A stretch of 22,485 bases of DNA from an uncultured Lachnospiraceae bacterium (GCA_905209865.1 CAJLUP010000019.1:1-22485), one strand, 5' to 3'. Numbered from the stretch's first letter, positions 7,236-16,629 are shown. Notes: a model not told the origin generated them from the sequence alone. Numbers and translations: made by a program.

Positions 7236-8606
7236 TCATTTTTCTGCAATACCGCGCGCAACATAAACTCCGCTGGCAGATGCGTGCGACAGAGAATGGG
7301 TCACGCCGCTTCCGTCTCCGATCACATATAATCCTTTATGATTCGTTTCAAGATGTTCGTCCAGTTTCACTTCCATATTATAAAACTTCACTTCCACACC
7401 GTAAAGAAGTGTGTCATCATTCGCCGTACCCGGCGCGATCTTATCAAGAGCATAGATCATTTCAATAATTCCGTCTAAAATACGTTTCGGAAGAACAAGA
7501 CTTAAATCTCCCGGTTCTGCCGACAACGTCGGACGCACAAATCCTTCTTCGATTCGTTTTGCCGTACTTCTTCTTCCGCGTGTCAAGTCTCCAAAACGCT
7601 GCACAATCACACCGCCTCCGAGCATATTGGACAGGCGCGCTATGCTCTCTCCATATCCGTTACTGTCTTTAAACGGCTCAGAAAAATGTTTTGCTACAAG
7701 AAGTGCAAAGTTTGTGTTTTCAGTTTGCTTCTTCGGATCTTCATAACTGTGTCCGTTTACCGTAACGATACCATTTGTATTTTCATTTACAACGATACCA
7801 TGTGGGTTCATACAGAAAGTTCTTACTTTATCTTCAAACTTTTCTGTTCGATATACGATCTTGCTTTCATACAACTCGTCTGTAAGATGAGAAAAAATCA
7901 CTGCGGGAAGTTCCACTCTCACACCAAGATCCACACGATTTGAACTTGTCTCTATATCGAGGCTTTCACACACTTTCTCCATCCACTTGCTTCCGCTTCT
8001 TCCTACGGAAATAATGCATTTTTCACATTCATCTGCCTTATCCCCGCTGATGACGCGATAGCCTCCTTCTACTATTTCCAGCTCATCCACCCGATAATTA
8101 AACCGGAATTCGACCTTTTCTTTCAATTCTTTATAAAGATTTTCCAACACGACATAATTAATATCCGTTCCTAAATGGCGAACAGAAGCATCCAGAAGTT
8201 TCAGTTCATTCTGAATACAGAGTTTCTTAATATCTGTTCCTGCTGTAGAATACATCTTTGTTCCTTCCCCGCCATAGGCAAGGTTGATGTCATCAACATA
8301 TTTCATAAGATCGATAGCAGTATCTTTACCGATATATTCATATAAAGTACCGCCAAAATCATTTGTAATATTATACTTCCCGTCTGAAAATGCACCTGCG
8401 CCTCCGAATCCGCTCATGATCGCACATGTCTTGCAGTTGATGCAGCTTTTTATTTTCTTCCCATCAATCGGACATTTTCTCTTCTCAAGAGGATTGCCTG
8501 CTTCAAACACAGCTACTTTCAATTCCGGCGCCTTTTTCACAAGTTCATATGCCGCAAAAATTCCTCCCGGACCTGCACCGATTATAATCACATCGTATCT
8601 GTTCAT
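7236..8606 (-). CDS. FAD-dependent dehydrogenase, COG2509-like
   Basis: A 456-residue flavoprotein with an N-terminal Rossmann motif IIIGAGPGGIFAAYEL (residues 7-22), an acidic end at VAVFEAG, and a second FAD-contact stretch GLYVIGDGSGVTHSLSHA near the C-terminus. A cysteine cluster at Cys45, Cys55, Cys58 and Cys61 followed by SGFGGAGAFSDGK is typical of the uncharacterised COG2509 family, which is widespread in anaerobes. The cysteines could bind a metal or iron-sulfur centre, or be redox active. The substrate is unknown. ATG at 8606 has AGAAAGGAAA ahead. The broken HAD gene lies downstream in the same direction; rubredoxin is upstream but separated by a terminator. Confidence 0.85.
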   Translation of the reverse strand: MNRYDVIIIGAGPGGIFAAYELVKKAPELKVAVFEAGNPLEKRKCPIDGKKIKSCINCKTCAIMSGFGGAGAFSDGKYNITNDFGGTLYEYIGKDTAIDLMKYVDDINLAYGGEGTKMYSTAGTDIKKLCIQNELKLLDASVRHLGTDINYVVLENLYKELKEKVEFRFNYRVDELEIVEGGYRVISGDKADECEKCIISVGRSGSKWMEKVCESLDIETSSNRVDLGVRVELPAVIFSHLTDELYESKIVYRTEKFEDKVRTFCMNPHGIVVNENTNGIVTVNGHSYEDPKKQTENTNFALLVAKHFSEPFKDSNGYGESIARLSNMLGGGVIVQRFGDLTRGRRSTAKRIEEGFVRPTLSAEPGDLSLVLPKRILDGIIEMIYALDKIAPGTANDDTLLYGVEVKFYNMEVKLDEHLETNHKGLYVIGDGSGVTHSLSHASASGVYVARGIAEK

Positions 8607-8756
8607 TTTCTTTTTTCCTTTCTATGCTGTTTCTGCTCTCACTGTTTTTATGTTTCTGTTTTTTATTTTTCTCTTTTTCAGCTTCTTTATGAAATGCAGA
8701 GGTAAAAATATGACAAAACATTTTTTCCAAAGGTACACACCGCTTACATGACGGCG

Positions 8757-8802
8757 CAAAAAGAAAGACCGCTCTTCGTTGTTCTCCCCGAGAGCCGCCT
8801 TT
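8757..8802 (-). terminator. Rubredoxin intrinsic terminator
   Basis: On the minus strand AAAGGCGGCTCT (8802-8791) pairs with AGAGCGGTCTTT (8775-8764) with one wobble and one mismatch around a 15-base loop, followed by CTTTTT. It separates the rubredoxin transcript from the FAD dehydrogenase gene downstream. Confidence 0.7.
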
Positions 8803-8836
8803 CTCTTTCTTTCCTGTCGGTTTCTGTCGCCTGTGA

Positions 8837-8998
8837 TTACTCTACTTCAGAAAACTCGTCTTTTCCTACTCCACAAAGCGGACAGAGGAAATCTTCCGGA
8901 ACATCTTCCCATTTTGTTCCTGCTTCGATTCCGTTATCCGGATCTCCGATCTCTTCATCATAAATGTATCCACATACGTCACACACATATTTTTTCAT
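8837..8998 (-). CDS. Rubredoxin
   Basis: A 53-residue one-iron electron carrier. The Fe(Cys)4 ligands are Cys6, Cys9 (CDVCGY), Cys39 and Cys42 (CPLCGVGKDEF), the same numbering as clostridial rubredoxin. The aromatic core Tyr4, Tyr11, Tyr13, Trp30 and Phe37/Phe49 is present. In anaerobes it passes electrons to rubrerythrin, superoxide reductase or flavodiiron proteins in oxygen and peroxide defence; no such partner gene is in the window. ATG at 8998 follows AGGAGGT. It has its own promoter (9056-9084) and terminator, so it is a single-gene unit. Translated by hand from the sequence; secure. Confidence 0.97.
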   Translation of the reverse strand: MKKYVCDVCGYIYDEEIGDPDNGIEAGTKWEDVPEDFLCPLCGVGKDEFSEVE

Positions 8999-9029
8999 GA
9001 TAATACCTCCTGCAAATTTTCATCTTATT

Positions 9030-9046
9030 TTATCATTAATTGATAA
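9030..9046. promoter_or_regulatory. Operator-like inverted repeat in rubredoxin leader
   Basis: TTATCA-TTAAT-TGATAA is a perfect 6-5-6 inverted repeat lying just after the predicted start point and before the AGGAGGT site. It is placed where a repressor would block elongation or initiation. It does not match the 7-1-7 PerR or Fur consensus nor a Rex site, so no regulator is named. Confidence 0.4.
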
Positions 9047-9055
9047 TTCTTTCTC

Positions 9056-9084
9056 ATCATAGCATAGAAGCTTTCTTTTTTCAA
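9056..9084 (-). promoter_or_regulatory. Rubredoxin promoter
   Basis: Minus strand: TTGAAA (9084-9079), exactly 17 bases, then TATGAT (9061-9056) with an extended TGC immediately upstream. This is a good sigma-A promoter. A start point near 9049 gives a leader of about 50 bases. Confidence 0.7.
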
Positions 9085-9102
9085 GCCTAAGTCTGCGCCC
9101 TC

Positions 9103-10164
9103 TTAGAGGTCATCGACCAGCGCTGTTGATTTTGCATAAGCAGTCGAGCGTGCCTCAAAGAAATCGGTTTTCACCATATTTGCATTCGAATATTGAGACA
9201 CCCATTTCATCGTTTCGGGTTCTCTTTCACACCCCGGATAAATCGTCTCATATCCAAGACTTTTCCATCTCAGATTGCCGAGATAATGAATGTAATCTGT
9301 TATCATTTTTTGATTCAGACCTGCCACTTCATCTCCGATCACATAACCTGCCCATTCGATTTCCTGACTGACCGCCTCCATAAGAAGCGCTTTGAGCTCA
9401 GATACCATTTTGTCATCAAACAATTCCGGCTGTTCCTTCCGAAGTTCGATCATAATATTTCGAAACAGCCATAAATGAGTATTCTCATCCCGGTTAATAT
9501 AACGGATCTCCTGAGCAGAACCCGGCATCTTCCCATTACGGGACAGATTATAGAAAAACATAAACCCGGAAAAGAAATAAATCCCTTCCAAAACGAAATT
9601 CGCCATCATAACTCTCAGCAGTGTTCTGGCGTCTTTTTTATCTTGAAACTCATTATAGCATTCTCCGATAAACGTATTTCTTCTCAACAGACGTTCATCC
9701 GTTTTCCACTGATATAAAATATCCATTCTTTCATCCGGTGAACAGATTGTATCCAGCATATAAGAATAGGACTGTGAATGAACGCATTCCTGAAACGTCT
9801 GGATATTAAGGCACAGATTCACCTCGTTTGCCGTAATGTATTCCCCGACACACGGCAGATTCGCCGTCTGGATCGAATCAAGAAAAACTAAAAAAGATAA
9901 AATCTTATCATACGCTTTTCTCTCTGCCGGGGCAAGATTCGGATAATCCTTTATATCCTGCGACAGATTGATCTCCTCTGGAATCCAGAAATTGTTCATC
10001 GCCTGACGATACCAGTCTGACGCCCATGAATACTTCAGGTTATTATAATCGTTCAAATTCGTCGTATTTCCGCCGATCATGCGGCGCTTAAGCACATCCG
10101 TATCTCCCTTCGGATTGAAAAGCGGTTTACGCGGAAGAGGTTTTTTTATATCAAATTCCTGCAT
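9103..10164 (-). CDS. nrdB: Class I ribonucleotide reductase beta subunit
   Basis: Radical-generating small subunit of the aerobic class I ribonucleotide reductase. It has 353 residues. The di-metal ligands by alignment with E. coli R2 are Asp96 (LDSIQ), Glu126 and His129 (QECVHSQSY), Glu193 (LEGIYFFSG), and Glu227 and His230 (RDENTH). The radical tyrosine is Tyr133, so this looks like a tyrosyl-radical (Ia-type) enzyme rather than the Tyr-less Ic type. The C-terminal tail ends in DDL for docking to alpha. There is no N-terminal ATP-cone. ATG at 10164 has GGAGAG upstream. It lies 52 bases after nrdA on the same strand. No convincing terminator is seen after it at 9060-9102; only a 5-base CTAAG/CTTAG pair is present. 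Confidence 0.95.
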   Translation of the reverse strand: MQEFDIKKPLPRKPLFNPKGDTDVLKRRMIGGNTTNLNDYNNLKYSWASDWYRQAMNNFWIPEEINLSQDIKDYPNLAPAERKAYDKILSFLVFLDSIQTANLPCVGEYITANEVNLCLNIQTFQECVHSQSYSYMLDTICSPDERMDILYQWKTDERLLRRNTFIGECYNEFQDKKDARTLLRVMMANFVLEGIYFFSGFMFFYNLSRNGKMPGSAQEIRYINRDENTHLWLFRNIMIELRKEQPELFDDKMVSELKALLMEAVSQEIEWAGYVIGDEVAGLNQKMITDYIHYLGNLRWKSLGYETIYPGCEREPETMKWVSQYSNANMVKTDFFEARSTAYAKSTALVDDL

Positions 10165-10216
10165 CGTTTCTCTCCTTTTTTCATTTTCCGGTCAGATTTC
10201 ATTTCTTCTTTTATTT

Positions 10217-12538
10217 TTACGAAGAACAAGACTCACATTCCTCCACTTCCAAAGATTTCGATCTGACATAATACACAGTCTTTACGCCGCATTCCCATGC
10301 TTTCAAATAAAGATCAAGCACCTGACGCATCGTATAGTCATTTGTTATATAAAAATTCATCGACTGCGCCTGATCTATATGCCGCTGTCTTACTCCACAC
10401 GCGCGCACAGACCATTTCTGATCAATATGATGTGCGTTTATGTAATACCAGTACGTCTCTAAACTCAGATCAGGAGCAACCCGCGGAAACATTGCGCCTT
10501 TTTTCTCCTCTAAAAAATATTTATTCATAACCGGATCAATCCCGGCTGTCGTTCCGGCGATGATCGATGTAGAACTGGTCGGCGCCACCGCTAAAAGATA
10601 AGCGTTTCTCATCCCCTGCCGGCGTACCTTTTCTCTCAGAGCATTCCATTCATCCGAACAATATCCACGTTTTTCAAAATATGCTCCGTTCTCCCAGTCA
10701 GATCCTTCAAAATACTGATAAGAACCTTTTTCCTGCGCATAGTCGCTGCTTGCTTCGATAGCAGCATAATTAATCTGTTCAAACAGTTTATCTGCAAACT
10801 CCAAATGCTCTTCCGACTGCCATTTAATCTTATTTTTCGCCAGCATATGATGATATCCGCTCACTCCAAGACCGATGGAACGGTATGCGTGATTTGTAAT
10901 CTTCGCATAAGGAACCGGATAAAAATTCAAGTCGATTACATTATCGAGCGCTCTGACAACCGTGCGGACAACATTTCGAACATACGCAGAATCATGAACC
11001 GGAAGTTTTCCAAGAGACAGGGACGCCAGATTACATACGACAAACTCTCCCGCCTTCATCCGATTGACAACTACCGTATCCCCGTCTTCCGTCTGAATCT
11101 TCGTATCGATCGTGGAGATCGGAGACATATTCTGTGCAATCTCGGTACATAGATTCGAACAATAGATCATTCCTTTATGCGGATTTGGATTTGCACGGTT
11201 GACAATGTCTCTGTTAAATGCAAATGGGGTTCCCGTCTCTGCGGCAGATTTAATAATCAGGCGGACAAGATCTTTTAAAATAACCGTCCTTTTTCTGATC
11301 CTCTGATCTCGAACACATTCCCAATAGCGTTCTTCCCATTCTTCTGCATAGCTGTCTTCCAGACAATATCCTTTCACGGTCATAATCTCATGCGGACACA
11401 TCAGATACCATTCCTGATTCAGATCTTCCGACGCCATTTTCCAAAACAGATCCGGATAACAAACAGCCGGAAATACGTCATGCGCCTTCATCCTCTCATC
11501 ACCGTTGTTTGTCCGAAGCTGAAGAAATTCCGGCAGATCTCTGTGCCATGCATCCAAATAGACTGCTGCCGCTCCTGCTCTTACTCCCAACTGATCTACC
11601 GCAACCGCCGTATCGTTTACAATGCGGACCCAGCGTATCACTCCGCCTGCCGCCCCTTCAAATCCCCGGATCGTACTTCCCGATGCGCGGACCTTTCCGA
11701 AATACATCCCCATTCCGCCTCCGTATTTGCTCACCATCGCAAAGTTATCAATGGAGCGGAAAATTCCTTTCAGACTATCCGGCACTGTATCGATAAAGCA
11801 GGAACTAAGCTGATGAAAGGGTTTCCTTGCATTTGCCAGCGTCGGGGTCGCCATTGTCACTTCCAGCTTCGAAAGCATCTCATAAAACGATCTCACCCAC
11901 ATAAGCCGGACGTCTTCTTTCTCACGCATCGCAAGATGAAGAGCTATCCCCAAAAACATTTCCTGCGGATCTTCCAGCGGAACGTGATGATGTGTGGAGA
12001 TTACATATCGTTTGATCAGAAGCTCCAGTCCCGAATAATTAAACAGCCTGTTTCTTTCGGCACAAAGATAAGTCTCTGCCTTTTCAATGTCTTCCCTTGA
12101 ATAATGTTCCAGTATATACGCACCATAAAGTTCCTGCTCTGTCAAATATACGATCTTATCATAGAGATTTGTAATTCCAAGCGCCGCCTCTTCCGCTTTC
12201 AGTTTCCTTGAAAACTGAAAATCAAGCAGCCAACCCGCAATCATTTCCCAGCGGGGAGCTTCCTGACTCGTAAGTTCTGCCGCTGCTTTAATGAGAGAGT
12301 CAAGCCGCTGCGCTTCCCCCATATCAGACTTCAGGAAACCGGAAAACTTCTCGAAAAGAAGTTCCAAAGAATACACTTCTTCAGGAAACGCTCTTTCGAT
12401 CTCATCTAAAAGCAGGTCCAATTCTTTCTGGAACTCCAAATCAAAGTTCTGAAAACTCTCTTTTATCTTCCGGCTTTCCCGCCCTGCTTTTTCCTGTATA
12501 CTTTTTCTTAAGTTTTTATTTGTGAATATTTCTGTCAT
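10217..12538 (-). CDS. nrdA: Class I ribonucleotide reductase alpha subunit
   Basis: Catalytic large subunit reducing ribonucleoside diphosphates to deoxyribonucleotides. It has 773 residues from ATG 12538, which has GGGAGGAATTG just upstream; an upstream in-frame ATG at 12634 lies inside the preceding gene and is rejected. Active-site cysteines are Cys247 (SSCFID), Cys464 in SNLCTEI with Asn462 and Glu466, and Cys502 (VVCNLASLSL). The radical-relay pair is Tyr756-Tyr757 (VYYVRS), and the C-terminal shuttle cysteines are Cys768 and Cys771. The first 70 residues are charged and helical with no VVKRDG-type ATP-cone. The gene start overlaps the 3' end of the AI-2E-family gene by 23 bases, so translation may be coupled. 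nrdB follows. Confidence 0.96.
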   Translation of the reverse strand: MTEIFTNKNLRKSIQEKAGRESRKIKESFQNFDLEFQKELDLLLDEIERAFPEEVYSLELLFEKFSGFLKSDMGEAQRLDSLIKAAAELTSQEAPRWEMIAGWLLDFQFSRKLKAEEAALGITNLYDKIVYLTEQELYGAYILEHYSREDIEKAETYLCAERNRLFNYSGLELLIKRYVISTHHHVPLEDPQEMFLGIALHLAMREKEDVRLMWVRSFYEMLSKLEVTMATPTLANARKPFHQLSSCFIDTVPDSLKGIFRSIDNFAMVSKYGGGMGMYFGKVRASGSTIRGFEGAAGGVIRWVRIVNDTAVAVDQLGVRAGAAAVYLDAWHRDLPEFLQLRTNNGDERMKAHDVFPAVCYPDLFWKMASEDLNQEWYLMCPHEIMTVKGYCLEDSYAEEWEERYWECVRDQRIRKRTVILKDLVRLIIKSAAETGTPFAFNRDIVNRANPNPHKGMIYCSNLCTEIAQNMSPISTIDTKIQTEDGDTVVVNRMKAGEFVVCNLASLSLGKLPVHDSAYVRNVVRTVVRALDNVIDLNFYPVPYAKITNHAYRSIGLGVSGYHHMLAKNKIKWQSEEHLEFADKLFEQINYAAIEASSDYAQEKGSYQYFEGSDWENGAYFEKRGYCSDEWNALREKVRRQGMRNAYLLAVAPTSSTSIIAGTTAGIDPVMNKYFLEEKKGAMFPRVAPDLSLETYWYYINAHHIDQKWSVRACGVRQRHIDQAQSMNFYITNDYTMRQVLDLYLKAWECGVKTVYYVRSKSLEVEECESCSS

Positions 12539-13691
12539 CAATTCCTCCCTTTTCTTCCTGTATTTGATTCTCACTTTCCTGCAATCCCAAAATCCCTTCC
12601 ACGAGGATCTTGACATCGTCAAATATATAATCAAAGGCTCCTGCCTGACACATATTGATCAAAACCATTCCGACAGGCACTGCCAAAATCATCCAGATCA
12701 ATCCTCCCGCCTTATACCCTGTATATAAAAGAAGCAGCGTGACAAGAGGGTTCAGACCGACACTGTCCCCAACCATTTTCGGCTGGAGAAGCTGTCTTAT
12801 AACCTGTGTAATCACATAAAGTACAATCAGAGACACCGTCATCTTATAATCTCCCATAAAAAACTGGTACACGGCCCATGGGATCATGGCTGTTCCTGTT
12901 CCAAAAAACGGAAGAAAATCAAGAAACGAAATTAAAAATGCCACAAGAATAAAATATCCGGTTCCTAAAAAGCCAAGCCCGGCAGCCAAGATCACAAATA
13001 CAACTCCCATGATCTTAAACTGCGCTTTAAAGTAACCGCCTAACGCATATTTTAAATTATCTGATACAAGAGTCATCCTTTTTTGAACAGATACCGGAGC
13101 AACCTTTTTCAGCCACGCAAGCACCTCTTCTCTCTGTACGATGAAAAAATATGCCGACATGACAGCCACGATAAACGATACGAGATAATACGGAACTCTT
13201 TTGGCAATATTTCCCGCAGCAGAAACCGTTGGCTCGCTGATGCCTGATACGACTTTTCCCATATATTCATCAAGATTGGCAGTCATCGTGTTCCACCCAT
13301 TTTGAACCGCATCCGGAAGTCGCTCAAACAGCCCGGACAGCATCGCTCCGATCTGCCTTAATCCGCTTTCCAACTGCGCATATATCGAAGGGAAATCTCT
13401 GATCAAGCCGACCGCCTCTGTAATAAGACGGCTGATCCCTAAATATAAAATGCCGACAATTCCGGCAAGCACTAAAATTACGATCAACGCGGATCCAAGT
13501 TTTTTCACGATCCGCAGACGTTTTTCCAGCCAGTTTACAAGAGGCGACGCGATTGCCGAGATGATCCATCCAATCACAAACGGCATAAGGAAACCAAGCG
13601 CCTTCACTCCAAGGATCACAAATGCGGCTGTCGCCGCCAAACTGAAAAGCAGCCGGATGCCAACCTGCCAATACGGGCGTTTATTCTCCAT
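12516..13691 (-). CDS. AI-2E family (PF01594-type) membrane transporter
   Basis: A 391-residue polytopic membrane protein. Hydrophobic segments lie at about residues 10-45 and 60-90, and a cluster lies between 160 and 350, with a soluble stretch in between. PFVIGWIISAIASPLVNWLEKR near the N-terminus and FLDFLPFFGTGTAMIPWAVY in the middle are typical of AI-2E/YtvI/PerM-like permeases. The substrate is uncertain: members export autoinducer-2 or act as Na+/H+ antiporters. ATG at 13691 overlaps the end of ysxC by 11 bases, with GGAGGCGCA inside ysxC as ribosome site. This is tight operon packing between a GTPase and nrdA; a functional link is not obvious. Confidence 0.88.
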   Translation of the reverse strand: MENKRPYWQVGIRLLFSLAATAAFVILGVKALGFLMPFVIGWIISAIASPLVNWLEKRLRIVKKLGSALIVILVLAGIVGILYLGISRLITEAVGLIRDFPSIYAQLESGLRQIGAMLSGLFERLPDAVQNGWNTMTANLDEYMGKVVSGISEPTVSAAGNIAKRVPYYLVSFIVAVMSAYFFIVQREEVLAWLKKVAPVSVQKRMTLVSDNLKYALGGYFKAQFKIMGVVFVILAAGLGFLGTGYFILVAFLISFLDFLPFFGTGTAMIPWAVYQFFMGDYKMTVSLIVLYVITQVIRQLLQPKMVGDSVGLNPLVTLLLLYTGYKAGGLIWMILAVPVGMVLINMCQAGAFDYIFDDVKILVEGILGLQESENQIQEEKGGIDDRNIHK

Positions 13692-14289
13692 CCTGCGCCT
13701 CCATACAAAGACATTCTGATTCGATCAGTTCCCAAATCTCTTCTTTGCCCTGTTTTGACACAGAAGAAAACGGGATTACTTTTGTGCCCGGAACGAGATC
13801 CAGTCCTTGTTTAAGCATTTTCACATGCTTTTGCACCTGGCTTCTCTTGATCTTATCGAGTTTCGTCGCAATAATGATCGGATGATATCCTTGCTCCACA
13901 ATCCACTGATACATCATCCGGTCATTCGCCGACGGCTCATGCCGGATATCTATCAAAAGAAAGACCGCTTTCAACTGTTCCGAACAATGCAGGTAACGTT
14001 CGATCATCTGCCCCCACTGTTCTTTTTCCTTCTCCGAAACCCGGGCATACCCATATCCCGGCAGATCGACAAGGTACATTTCGTCATTGATATTATAGAA
14101 ATTAATCGTCTGTGTCTTTCCCGGAGTCGCAGAAATGCGGGCGTATGATTTTCTGTTCATCAGCGCATTGATCAGCGACGATTTTCCTACGTTTGATTTG
14201 CCTGCGAAAGCCACTTCCGGCTTTTCATTTTCCGGCAGCGTACTCGTGATCCCGCACACTGTCTCAAGATTAATATTTTTGATTACCAT
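13681..14289 (-). CDS. ysxC: Ribosome-biogenesis GTPase YsxC/EngB
   Basis: TrmE-Era-EngA-YihA-Septin-like GTPase needed for late 50S ribosome assembly. It has 202 residues. G1 is GKSNVGKS (30-37), the G2 region is ARISATPGKTQT (50-61), G3 is DLPG (75-78) within DLPGYGYA, G4 is TKLD (142-145) and G5 is SSVSK (175-179). It starts 12 bases after the lon stop and overlaps the next gene, so it is translated from the lon transcript. The lon-ysxC pair is a conserved Firmicutes arrangement. Also called engB. Confidence 0.97.
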   Translation of the reverse strand: MVIKNINLETVCGITSTLPENEKPEVAFAGKSNVGKSSLINALMNRKSYARISATPGKTQTINFYNINDEMYLVDLPGYGYARVSEKEKEQWGQMIERYLHCSEQLKAVFLLIDIRHEPSANDRMMYQWIVEQGYHPIIIATKLDKIKRSQVQKHVKMLKQGLDLVPGTKVIPFSSVSKQGKEEIWELIESECLCMEAQDGE

Positions 14290-14301
14290 AACGATTTCCT
14301 T

Positions 14302-16629
14302 TCATTTTCGTTTTCTGCTCATGGCAGCTTTCAAAACTTCATCCATACTTTCTACAAATAAAATTTCCATTCCTTTTGTAATCTCCGCCGAAAGCTCTTC
14401 GACATCTGTCCGATTTGCCTTCGGAACAATTACAGTCTTCATTCCGGCGCTTTTCGCCGCCAAAAGCTTCTCTTTCAAACCGCCGATCGGAAGTACGCGC
14501 CCTCTCAGTGTAATCTCTCCTGTCATAGCCAGATCTGCTCTGACTTTCTTTTCTGTAATAGCGGAAAGCATCGCAACCGCCATGGTGATTCCTGCGGAAG
14601 GTCCGTCTTTTGGAACTGCCCCTTCGGGAATATGAACATGAATATCATGCTTTTCAAAAAAGTCAGCTGCAATGGCGTATTTCTTGCTGACAGAGCGGAT
14701 ATAGCTGATTCCGGTACGCGCAGATTCTTTCATGACGTCGCCAAGCTGTCCGGTGAGCATCAGTTCTCCTTTGCCCGGCATAACGTTTACTTCGATCTGA
14801 AGAGTATCGCCTCCCACGCTCGTCCATGCAAGTCCGCGAACAATTCCCACTTCCGGCGCGGAATTTGCCATCTGATAAGTATATTTCTCTTTTCCGAGAA
14901 AACGATGGATATTCCGGTCTGTGACAGCAATTTTCTCACGATCTGTCGTAAAGATTTCTTTTGCCGCTTTTCTGCATATATTGCCGATCTCCCTCTCAAG
15001 CTGGCGCACACCTGCTTCTTTCGTATAATTTCTTGCCATCTTCCAGATGGAACGCTTGCTGAACGTGATCTGTTCCGGCGTCAATCCATGCTTTTCGATC
15101 TGTTTCGGTATTAAATGCTCCTCTGCAATATGCAGTTTTTCATTTTCTGTATAACTGCTGATCTCAATCACTTCCATACGATCGAGCAGAGGACGCGGGA
15201 TCGTCTGTAGTGTATTCGCTGTCGTAATAAACAGAACTTCAGACAGATCAAGCGGAACTTCAATGTAGTGGTCTCTGAACTTTTTGTTCTGCTCACTGTC
15301 TAAAACTTCCAAAAGAGCAGAAAAAGTATCTCCTTTATAGTCTGTACTTACTTTATCAATCTCATCCAAAAGCATGACCGGATTTTTCACTCCGGCAGAC
15401 CGAAGACCATTGGCGATCCGCCCCGGCATCGCTCCTACATAAGTTCTTCTGTGTCCGCGAATTTCCGCCTCATCCCGAACTCCGCCAAGCGAAATACGAA
15501 CATATCGCTTTTTCAATGACCTTGCAAGAGATTTTGCGATTGATGTCTTTCCTGTTCCCGGTGGTCCCACAAGACAAAGTATCGGACTTTCCCCTTTCTT
15601 TGTAAGCGCCCGCACTGCCAAAAACTCCAGGATTCTTTCTTTTACCTGTTCCAATCCATAATGATCTTCATCAAGTACTTTGCGGGCATATTCCAGATCA
15701 TTATGATCTTGCGACAACTCATCCCATGGCATCTCAAGCATCGTTTCTATATATGTACGGATCACTCCGCTCTCTGCCGGAGAATTCAGGGAACTTTTGA
15801 ACCTGTTGATTTCCTTTTTCAACTTCTCTTTCACTTCTGTCGGCGCTTTTAACTTTTTCAGTTCTTTCTCAAATTCTTCCGCATCAGATACCGTAGACTC
15901 TTCCCCAAGTTCTTCTCTGATTAGTTTTAGCTGTTCGCGGAGAATATATTCTCTTTGATGTTTATCTACCCGCTCTTTTACTTTTCTTTGGATCTCTTCT
16001 TTAATATCAAGTATCTGCACTTCATTGACGAGTTTAAACGCCAGCTTTTCATATCGTTTTAACAGATCCGTCTCACTTAAAATATCCTGCTGATCTGTAT
16101 AATAAAGCGGAATATTAGCCGCAATCTCATCCACCAGTTTTTTTAATCCTTTGACCTCCAAAAGCTGTGCGACCGCTTCCTTTGACATTTTCCCGTTTTT
16201 CGCCGCATAATCGACGAACATGTCTTTCAGTCCCCGCTCCATCGCCTCTGTATTCACATCTTCAGGAATCGCAAGTTCTGCATCGTCGAGAATCTCTACA
16301 CTTGCCCGCAGATACGGATCTACATATTCAAGCTCTTTTAACCGACCTCTTGCCTCCCCTGATACGAGTACTCGCACAATATGTTTCGGAAGCTTTATAA
16401 TCTGTTTGATCGTTCCTATCGTACCGATCTCATATACATCTTCCATTCCCGGATTCTCTATATCGATTGATTTTTGAGCAGTCAAAAATATCTTCTGTTC
16501 TTCTGCCATTGCCTCTTGTATTGCGGCTACAGAACGCTCTCGGCTCACATCAAAATGAACTACCATCTCAGGCATGATCGTCATTCCCCGCAAAGCTACC
16601 ATAGGCAGGCTTTTTATCTTATTTTCCAT
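14302..16629 (-). CDS. lon: ATP-dependent protease Lon (LonA)
   Basis: Cytoplasmic AAA+ serine protease that degrades misfolded and regulatory proteins. It has 775 residues. It has an N-terminal substrate-binding LON domain (about 6-205) and a coiled linker. The AAA+ domain has Walker A GPPGTGKT (355-362) and Walker B VMLLDEID (418-425). The C-terminal protease domain has the catalytic dyad Ser678 (KDGPSAG) and Lys721 (GGLKEKLLAA), nearly the E. coli numbering. ATG at 16629 follows AGGAGGTTAG. It has its own promoter in the clpX-lon gap and leads the ysxC, AI-2E, nrdA, nrdB set. No CtsR or CIRCE operator is evident in its leader. Confidence 0.98.
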   Translation of the reverse strand: MENKIKSLPMVALRGMTIMPEMVVHFDVSRERSVAAIQEAMAEEQKIFLTAQKSIDIENPGMEDVYEIGTIGTIKQIIKLPKHIVRVLVSGEARGRLKELEYVDPYLRASVEILDDAELAIPEDVNTEAMERGLKDMFVDYAAKNGKMSKEAVAQLLEVKGLKKLVDEIAANIPLYYTDQQDILSETDLLKRYEKLAFKLVNEVQILDIKEEIQRKVKERVDKHQREYILREQLKLIREELGEESTVSDAEEFEKELKKLKAPTEVKEKLKKEINRFKSSLNSPAESGVIRTYIETMLEMPWDELSQDHNDLEYARKVLDEDHYGLEQVKERILEFLAVRALTKKGESPILCLVGPPGTGKTSIAKSLARSLKKRYVRISLGGVRDEAEIRGHRRTYVGAMPGRIANGLRSAGVKNPVMLLDEIDKVSTDYKGDTFSALLEVLDSEQNKKFRDHYIEVPLDLSEVLFITTANTLQTIPRPLLDRMEVIEISSYTENEKLHIAEEHLIPKQIEKHGLTPEQITFSKRSIWKMARNYTKEAGVRQLEREIGNICRKAAKEIFTTDREKIAVTDRNIHRFLGKEKYTYQMANSAPEVGIVRGLAWTSVGGDTLQIEVNVMPGKGELMLTGQLGDVMKESARTGISYIRSVSKKYAIAADFFEKHDIHVHIPEGAVPKDGPSAGITMAVAMLSAITEKKVRADLAMTGEITLRGRVLPIGGLKEKLLAAKSAGMKTVIVPKANRTDVEELSAEITKGMEILFVESMDEVLKAAMSRKRK

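Noticed and set aside
9060..9102. Terminator after nrdB
   Set aside because: Only a 5-base CTAAG/CTTAG pair with an A-rich, not T-rich, tail on the coding strand.
12539..12634. Longer N-terminus for NrdA from ATG 12634
   Set aside because: It lies wholly in the AI-2E-family gene in another frame; ATG 12538 has a strong GGGAGGA site.
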